This document shows, piece by piece, positions 32,280-36,988 of a DNA stretch of 36,988 nt. The stretch spans positions 1 to 36,988 of the forward strand of contig NZ_AOIV01000001.1 in the NCBI RefSeq assembly GCF_000337095.1, written 5' to 3'. Both the position numbers and the translations under genes were made by a program. Within the stretch, counting starts at the first letter, position 1, and the number at the start of each line of letters is the position of its first letter. Source of the stretch: Halogeometricum pallidum JCM 14848 (lineage in GTDB: Archaea; Halobacteriota; Halobacteria; Halobacteriales; Haloferacaceae). Below the pieces are notes generated by a model that worked only from the letters and a program-made list of their open reading frames with translations, did no database searches and was not told the origin of the DNA.

Positions 32280-32720
32280 GTGCGCCGAGCGGCCCCTCTG
32301 GCGTTCGTCCGCGACTGGGTCGCGGGCACCGCCGCCATCGGCGCCCTGTACCTGCTGATGCGCGTCCCCTTCCACCCGACCCAGATTCCGGGCTACCTCC
32401 TCGTCGTCGGCTTCGACGTGCTGGAGGCGACGCTCGGGTCGACCGGTACGCGGTACCCGCTCTGGTTCGCCGCGTACCTGTCCGGTCTCGGCGCGGCCGG
32501 CGCCGTCGTCTCCCGCGTGCTCCGGACGCTGGCCGTGCGAACGGACGTCTCGGGTTGGCGCGTCGGCGTCGCGGGCGGATGCGTCGTCGTCGGCGCCGGT
32601 GCGCTCGCGTTCGCATTGTTCGTCTCCGCTCGCGTCGGCGTCGTCTCGGTCCTGCTCACCGGCGGGACGGCGCTGGCGCTGTTCGCCGTAGCGGGTCTGT
32701 TCCTCCGGTTCGGCGCCTGA
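32280..32720 (+). CDS. Small four-helix membrane protein, unknown function
   Basis: From GTG at 32280 the product has 146 residues and four hydrophobic segments, among them FVRDWVAGTAAIGALYLLM, VGVAGGCVVVGAGALAFAL and LLTGGTALALFAVAGLFL. The loop with HPTQIPGYLLVVGFDVLE separates the first two. I do not recognise the family. A GTG at 32253 in the same frame is an alternative and would add nine residues. The only good TATA-like element lies further upstream, in front of a short ORF, so transcription may begin there. It is convergent with the MsnO8-like gene, 12 bp away. Confidence 0.68.
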   Translation: MRRAAPLAFVRDWVAGTAAIGALYLLMRVPFHPTQIPGYLLVVGFDVLEATLGSTGTRYPLWFAAYLSGLGAAGAVVSRVLRTLAVRTDVSGWRVGVAGGCVVVGAGALAFALFVSARVGVVSVLLTGGTALALFAVAGLFLRFGA

Positions 32721-32732
32721 ATCGCGGCGCCG

Positions 32733-33761
32733 TTACCGACCGTCCAGTCCGACGGCCTCGGCCAGCAGTTCGTGTGACTCCAGCGCGTGATCGTGTTCGG
32801 CGACCACCTGCTGTATCATCATCTCGTCGGCGCCGACGCGGTCCGACAGTTGCTCCAGCAGGCCGGCGAGCGTCTCCGGACTCCCGGAGATGGCTCGGGG
32901 CCACTCGTCGTCCTCGAGGGTCGCGGGCGTGGGGTTGGGGACGCCGCCGAGTTCGTCTATCGATTCTTCGATGGAGGGTCTGGTGCCCACCTCGCCGCGC
33001 CGCATCCGCTTGTAGGACGCTTCGGCCACCGCACGACGACGCGCCGCTTCCTCGTCGGTTTCCGCGCAGACGGCGTTCAGCGCGACCATCACCTTCGGTT
33101 CGTCGACGCCGCCGGCCGACCCCGAAGGCTCGAACCGCTCGCGGTACTCCGCGATGGAGTGGGCGGCGAACTGCGGGCGGATGAACGCCGCGAAGCAGTA
33201 GGGGAGGCCGAGTTCGCCCGCGATGGCCGCGCTGGAGGGACTCGAACCGAGGGCCCACGGCGCCGGAGGTTCGGCGCCCGAGCGCGGAATCTCCAGGTCG
33301 GCGTAGGCGTGCGTGTCGGGATACTCGTCGTAGAGGTGGCTGACGACCGCCTCTATCTTCTCGCGGTGGTCCGCGTCGGGGTCCTCGACGCGCCGTTCGG
33401 TGCCGAGGGCGCTGTCGGACGCCGGCGACCCGTTCGCCCGCCCGAGTCCGGCGTCGACCCGTCCGGGGGCGAGGCCGTCCAGCGCGCCGAACACCTCGGC
33501 GACCTTGAACGGACTGTAGTGGTTCAGGAGGACGGCGCCGGTGCCGAGGCGAATCGCGTCCGTCTCGCCGGCGAGGCGGCCGAGCAGCACCTCGGGGGTC
33601 GTCCCGGCGAGCGTGCTCGCCATCCCGTGGTGTTCGGCCACCCAGAAGCGCGAGTAACCCAGTTTCTCGGCGCGCTTCGCGGTTTCGACGGTGTTCGCGT
33701 AGGCGTCGGCGGCGGTGCCGCCTTCGGGGACCGGAGAGAGGTCGACGAGAGAGAGGTCCAT
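32733..33761 (-). CDS. LLM-class flavin-dependent oxidoreductase (MsnO8-like)
   Basis: A 342-residue luciferase-like monooxygenase fold protein. It opens MDLSLVDLSPVPEGGTAADA, the typical start of the MsnO8 subgroup. FWVAEHHGM is the family motif near residue 45, followed by LGTGAVLLNHYSPFKVAEVF and DAGLGRANG. ALGSSPSSAA is another family mark. FMN is the probable cofactor; substrate is unknown. It is distinct from the F420-type member at 6447-7394 and lacks its SDHF and SGE motifs. It lies 84 bp downstream of the M20 gene on the same strand and may be cotranscribed. Confidence 0.88.
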   Translation of the reverse strand: MDLSLVDLSPVPEGGTAADAYANTVETAKRAEKLGYSRFWVAEHHGMASTLAGTTPEVLLGRLAGETDAIRLGTGAVLLNHYSPFKVAEVFGALDGLAPGRVDAGLGRANGSPASDSALGTERRVEDPDADHREKIEAVVSHLYDEYPDTHAYADLEIPRSGAEPPAPWALGSSPSSAAIAGELGLPYCFAAFIRPQFAAHSIAEYRERFEPSGSAGGVDEPKVMVALNAVCAETDEEAARRRAVAEASYKRMRRGEVGTRPSIEESIDELGGVPNPTPATLEDDEWPRAISGSPETLAGLLEQLSDRVGADEMMIQQVVAEHDHALESHELLAEAVGLDGR

Positions 33762-33845
33762 GACCGAACTCGGAGACTGCGACCCAAAACCGTTCGGCTA
33801 CCAGCAGTCCGTCGGTCCGGTCGACTCCCGGCGGGACGGCCCCGC

Positions 33846-35273
33846 TCAGCGGCTCACGAGTTCGTAGGGGTCGGCATCCTCGGGGAGGGGGCTCTCGTAG
33901 TCGTGGTCGGCCGAGCGCTCCTCGAACTCGGCGCGGGCGCGAGCGCGGAGTTCGTCGTCTCCGAGCAGGTCCGCGAGCGTCGCCGCGATGGTCTTCGCGG
34001 CGAACGCCATGCCGACGGTGCCGAGGTCCCTCCCGGCCGCGACGGCCTGCCAGGAGTGCGCGGGCGTGCCGACGACCCACGTCGCCGCCGTGAACCGGCC
34101 GAGCGGGACGTTCCACGACACGTCGCCCGAATCCGTCGAGTAGGACCCGACCTCCCCCTCGTCGAGGGCGTCGATGGGCCGAGAGAACATCGCCGACTCC
34201 CGGGCCGCCTCGCGTTCGGACTCGGGCAGTTGTTTGAGGGCCCCCTCGGCGTCGCCGAGGGTCTCGCGGAGGTCCTCGGCGAACGCCGCCTGCTCGTCGT
34301 CCAGCGGGAAGTCCACGAGGTCCATGTTCTCGCGGACGGCGTCGGCGAGGGCGTGGTTCGGTAAGACGCCGTACATCCCCGCCGTCTTCGTCGCGTCGAG
34401 GTCCGTGCGAGTCATCGTCGCGGCCGCGCCGGCGATGTCGCGCACCCACTCGGAGATGCGCTCTACCTCCTCGCGTTCGGGTGCGCGGACGATGTACTCG
34501 ACGCTGGCCTCGCCCGGGACGACGTTGGCCGCCGCCCCGCCGTTCCGGACGACGTAGTGGATTCGCGCGGCGTCGGGGACGTGTTCGCGCATGTACTCGA
34601 CGCCGGTGTTCATGAGTTGGACCGCGTCGAGCGCCGACCGCCCGGACTCCGGCGCGGCGGCCGCGTGCGACGTCTCCCCGCGGAAGGTGAAATCGAAGCC
34701 GTCGTTGGCGAGACAGGAGCCCTTGCTCGGCGCGTTGTACCAGCCGGGGTGCCAAGAGACGATTGCGTCCACGTCGTCGAAGGCGCCGTCGCGGACCATG
34801 TACACCTTGCCGCCGCCCGCCTCCTCGGCGGGCGTGCCGAAGAAGACGACCGACCCCGAGAGGTCGCCGCGCTCGATGGCGCGCTTGACCGCGAGGGCGC
34901 CGCCGAGGCTGCCGACGCCGAAGAGGTTGTGTCCGCACCCGTGGCCGGGCGCGCCGGGTTCGACGGGGTCGCGTTCGGCCGTCGCGCGCTGGCTCATCCC
35001 CGGCAGCGCGTCGTACTCGCCCATCGTGCCGACGACGGGGTCCTCCTCGCCGTACCGCGCCACGAACGCCGTGTCGATGCCGCCGGCGCCCGCCTCCACC
35101 TCGAAGCCCTCCTCCCGCAGGACCGACTGGAGTCGTTCGCTCGACTCGGACTCCCGGAGCGCCACCTCCGGGTTGTCCCAGATGTCGCGGGCGAGCGTCC
35201 GCAACCGCTCCCGTTCGGCGTCGATATCCTCGAACAGCGCCCGCTTCACCGCTCCGACGTCGCTGGTTGCCAT
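33846..35273 (-). CDS. M20-family amidohydrolase, AbgB-like
   Basis: The 475-residue protein opens MATSDVGAVKRALFEDIDAE. Metal-site motifs are GHGCGHNLFG (about 109-118), FGTPAEEAGGGK (about 144-155) and SWHPGW (about 173-178). The dimerisation domain segment GETSHAAAAPESGRSALDA is typical of M20D enzymes such as p-aminobenzoyl-glutamate hydrolase subunit B. It probably cleaves an amide bond of an N-acylated amino acid or related compound; the true substrate is open. The partner AbgA-like subunit gene is not next to it. Confidence 0.88.
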   Translation of the reverse strand: MATSDVGAVKRALFEDIDAERERLRTLARDIWDNPEVALRESESSERLQSVLREEGFEVEAGAGGIDTAFVARYGEEDPVVGTMGEYDALPGMSQRATAERDPVEPGAPGHGCGHNLFGVGSLGGALAVKRAIERGDLSGSVVFFGTPAEEAGGGKVYMVRDGAFDDVDAIVSWHPGWYNAPSKGSCLANDGFDFTFRGETSHAAAAPESGRSALDAVQLMNTGVEYMREHVPDAARIHYVVRNGGAAANVVPGEASVEYIVRAPEREEVERISEWVRDIAGAAATMTRTDLDATKTAGMYGVLPNHALADAVRENMDLVDFPLDDEQAAFAEDLRETLGDAEGALKQLPESEREAARESAMFSRPIDALDEGEVGSYSTDSGDVSWNVPLGRFTAATWVVGTPAHSWQAVAAGRDLGTVGMAFAAKTIAATLADLLGDDELRARARAEFEERSADHDYESPLPEDADPYELVSR

Positions 35274-35397
35274 GCGTCACCACTCCACAGATAGAGGGTA
35301 AAGGGTTCGCCCACCGGCAGTCGGCGGGCGGGCGATTCTCGGGTCGCGGCGGTCGAACCGGCGCAGAGTAGAAACCGTTCGCCCGCGAATCGGTGAT

Positions 35398-35661
35398 ATG
35401 GCAGATACCGTCCGCTGTTGGTTCGTCGAGCGCGATTACAACGACCGCGACCTGATTATCATCACGTACGCGACGCCGGAGGGCGACCGAGTGTACCGCC
35501 GAGAACTCGCGGCGCAGGTGGTCGACTCCTCGACGGTCACCGCCGCCCGCGACGTGGACCCCGACAACCTCGAAGCGGTCGACGACCCCGAGACGCGCGA
35601 GCGCTACGCGGCGGAGGCCGAGCGAGTCGCGAACGAACACGACCCGGACGAGAGGATCTGA
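35398..35661 (+). CDS. Small acidic haloarchaeal protein, function unknown
   Basis: An 87-residue protein opening MADTVRCWFVERDYNDRDLI. The first half is beta-rich (IIITYATPEGDRVYRREL). The second half is an acidic helix with DDPETRERYAAEAERVA. Such proteins are common in haloarchaea and have no known function. The ATG at 35398 follows a promoter-like stretch. It is convergent with the flippase-like gene, the stops 6 bp apart. Confidence 0.72.
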   Translation: MADTVRCWFVERDYNDRDLIIITYATPEGDRVYRRELAAQVVDSSTVTAARDVDPDNLEAVDDPETRERYAAEAERVANEHDPDERI

Positions 35662-35667
35662 TTCAGT

Positions 35668-36678
35668 TCAGTTCCGGTAGGTGAGCCACAGCGTCGCGCC
35701 GCCGCCCAGCGGCAGTACGAACCAGAAGCTGGCGACGCGATAGAGGAGCGCGATGGCCGCGGCCGTCGGCGTCGGCACGCCGGCCAGCGCCACCAAGAGC
35801 CCCGTCACGGCGGCTTCGACGCCGCCGAGGCCGCCGGGGGTGGGGACGAGACTCGCCATCGAACTCGCCGGGACGATGAACGCGACCAGTTGGAGCGGCA
35901 GGCTGACGCCCATCGCCCGCCCGGCCAGCCACAGCGGTAGGGCGAAGAACACCCAGCCGACGTAGGCGAACGCGATGGTTTCGAGCACCCACGAACGGCG
36001 CTCCCCGAGTTCGCCGATGAGCGAGAAGAAGCGAGCCACCCGCTCTTCGATGCCCTCGGCGTTGACGAACCCCACCCGCGAGGCGATTGGGTCCAGAACG
36101 CGGGCTATCAGCCGCGTCGCCCACCCGCGGGCCCGCCAGACGAGATAGGCGATCAGGGGGACGCACACAGCGATAGCGCCGAGTCCGTACACCAGCGGGC
36201 GTACGTTCGTCGGGACGCTGCCGGTGACGCCGAGCACCACGACGCCCGCGCCCGCGAAGGTGAAAAACGGGAGGAGGTTCAGCGAGTCGGTGGTGACGAC
36301 GCTGGCCAGCGACTCCTCGTAGCCCACCTCGTGGTCCGCCGACAGCACCGCGGCGACGAACGGACCGCCGCCGGCCTTGCCGAACGGCGTGACGTAGTCG
36401 GCGAACGTCGCGGCGTAGTACGTCGGGACGAGGTCTCGGTACGGAATCTCCACCGAGAGCGACGAGAGCACCACGTCCCAGCCCTTCGCCCAGGCGGTGA
36501 GCGCGACGAGCGAACTCCCGCAGGCGAGGGCGACGGGGAGCAGGTCCGCCTTCGACAGCGCGGAGAGGATCGAGTTCCACCCGAGGACCCGACCGAACAC
36601 GTACAACAGGATCCCCGCGACGCCGAACCCGACGAGCGACTTCAGCGCCGTACGGCGGTCGAACGTCGACTCGCTCAT
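35668..36678 (-). CDS. Flippase-like membrane protein (UPF0104 / LPG synthase TM region family)
   Basis: The 336-residue protein has about eight membrane helices. It opens MSESTFDRRTALKSLVGFGV. The family marks are FADYVTPFGKAGGGPFVAAV (about 94-113) and ASSMASLVPTPGGLGGVEAA (about 272-291), the latter with the conserved PGGLGGVE. The family (TIGR00374-like) is related to the membrane part of lysylphosphatidylglycerol synthase and to lipid-linked sugar flippases; its role in haloarchaea is not settled. The start ATG is at 36678, upstream of which is a 90-bp gap to the next minus-strand gene. Confidence 0.88.
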   Translation of the reverse strand: MSESTFDRRTALKSLVGFGVAGILLYVFGRVLGWNSILSALSKADLLPVALACGSSLVALTAWAKGWDVVLSSLSVEIPYRDLVPTYYAATFADYVTPFGKAGGGPFVAAVLSADHEVGYEESLASVVTTDSLNLLPFFTFAGAGVVVLGVTGSVPTNVRPLVYGLGAIAVCVPLIAYLVWRARGWATRLIARVLDPIASRVGFVNAEGIEERVARFFSLIGELGERRSWVLETIAFAYVGWVFFALPLWLAGRAMGVSLPLQLVAFIVPASSMASLVPTPGGLGGVEAAVTGLLVALAGVPTPTAAAIALLYRVASFWFVLPLGGGATLWLTYRN

Positions 36679-36768
36679 TCGGACGAGCGTTGTCGGAGCG
36701 GACGGTTAAGCGAGGTGGCTGACCGGGGTGCGGGGGACGGGTACGACCCGTTCGTCGGGGCGCGCACG

Positions 36769-36988
36769 TTACCTCGCCGAGGCGGCCGACGCGTCCAGAC
36801 GGCCGCTCTCGTCTCCTCCGTCGTCGCCGTTCGCTTCGATATCGTCGCCTTCGCCGCCCTCTCCACCTTCGCCGCCTTCGCCGCCCTCTCCACCTTCGCC
36901 GCCTTCGCCTCCTTCGCCTCCTTCGCCGCCCTCTCCACCTTCGCCGCCTTCGCCGCCCTCTCCACCTTCGCCGCCTTCGCCTCCTTCG
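36769..36988 (-). CDS. C-terminal fragment of a Gly-Gly-Glu repeat protein (cut by right window edge)
   Basis: On the minus strand an open frame enters from the right edge and stops at TAA 36769-36771. It encodes about 15 uninterrupted GGE triplets followed by GDDIEANGDDGGDESGRLDA and SAASAR. The frame has no start in the window, so the gene begins beyond it. The protein's main domain is unknown; such acidic, flexible tails occur on many haloarchaeal proteins. The alternative minus-strand frame here reads KAAKVERAAK repeats, which are basic and improbable in a halophile. Confidence 0.65.
   Translation of the reverse strand, partial: EGGEGGEGGEGGEGGEGGEGGEGGEGGEGGEGGEGGEGGEGGEGGEGDDIEANGDDGGDESGRLDASAASAR
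36847..36988. repeat. 9-bp tandem repeat with a 27-bp higher-order pattern
   Basis: The DNA repeats a 9-bp unit encoding GGE on the minus strand. Codon use is not random: GGT GGA GAG, then GGC GGC GAA twice, recurs as a 27-bp block, with GGA GGC GAA variants in the middle. This suggests growth by duplication of larger blocks. It continues beyond the window. Confidence 0.75.

Noticed and set aside
32656-35640. 994-codon open frame on the minus strand
   Set aside because: It is the shadow of the M20 and MsnO8-like genes in another frame. The translation is Arg/Gly-rich and basic, unlike halophilic proteins.
36675-36965. Minus-strand frame with KAAKVERAAK repeats
   Set aside because: It is basic and Ala/Lys-rich, improbable in this organism. 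The neighbouring frame gives an acidic GGE repeat and a proper stop.
36847-36988. CRISPR-like repetition at the right edge
   Set aside because: The unit is 9 bp, tandem and in frame, with no spacers. It encodes a low-complexity protein tail.
1-36988. tRNA or rRNA genes, insertion sequences or att sites
   Set aside because: I found no T-loop plus acceptor pairing, no rRNA segment, no transposase or integrase motifs and no flanking terminal inverted repeats. A short tRNA could still be missed by eye.

Overview
This window comes from a haloarchaeon (class Halobacteria). The sequence is very GC-rich with strong G/C bias at third codon positions. The proteins are acidic. Tat-type lipoproteins, archaeal RfcL, EF-1alpha, HMG-CoA synthase, a split glycine decarboxylase and F420/luciferase-like oxidoreductases are all present. 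Many starts are leaderless, with a TATA-like element 25-30 nt upstream of the initiation codon. I would guess a member of the Haloferacales, but I cannot name the genus. I saw no tRNA, rRNA, insertion sequence, integrase or CRISPR array. The window reads as core chromosome.

Layout. The left edge (1-125) holds the first 41 codons of a malic enzyme on the minus strand. An M24-like protein that has lost most of its metal ligands lies upstream of it. A CtaA-type heme A synthase and a three-gene polar amino acid ABC transporter (binding protein, permease, ATPase) follow to 5046, then a small zinc-ribbon protein. From 5311 to 9002 the minus strand carries a zinc alcohol dehydrogenase, an FGD-like F420 oxidoreductase and the clamp-loader large subunit. 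A short-chain dehydrogenase and a two-helix ion channel with an unusual filter converge near 10000. From 11193 to 15951 there are small accessory genes: a membrane protein, an FMN-barrel protein, a frameshifted GNAT acetyltransferase, an intact GNAT, a YdjM-like membrane protein, two HTH regulators and a small membrane protein.

The 16-21.7 kb part is mostly minus strand: HMG-CoA synthase (mevalonate pathway), a large pilin-like surface protein, a DUF2150 protein, a TatD-like hydrolase and a NYN-domain protein. A small conserved protein and a YihY/BrkB membrane protein face them. EF-1alpha stands alone here, without the rpsJ or EF-2 neighbours it usually has in haloarchaea. A membrane histidine kinase follows on the plus strand. 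From 26680 to 30914 the complete glycine cleavage set gcvT-gcvH-gcvPA-gcvPB is tightly packed and probably one operon; the L protein (dihydrolipoamide dehydrogenase) is not in the window. The right part holds a zinc ribbon, a FilR1-type regulator, a small membrane protein preceded by a leaderless 28-codon ORF, an MsnO8-like flavin oxidoreductase, an AbgB-like M20 amidohydrolase, a small acidic protein and a flippase-like membrane protein. At the right edge is the 3' end of a minus-strand gene made of Gly-Gly-Glu repeats.

Points most worth a second look: the M24 homologue with two metal aspartates replaced by serine; the heme A synthase whose second half lacks the usual histidine pair; the TMGNGD channel filter; the isolated EF-1alpha; the GNAT gene with two single-base frameshifts; two short ORFs placed just before regulator and membrane genes; and several perfect inverted repeats in intergenic regions. 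I did not find a convincing new multi-gene system.
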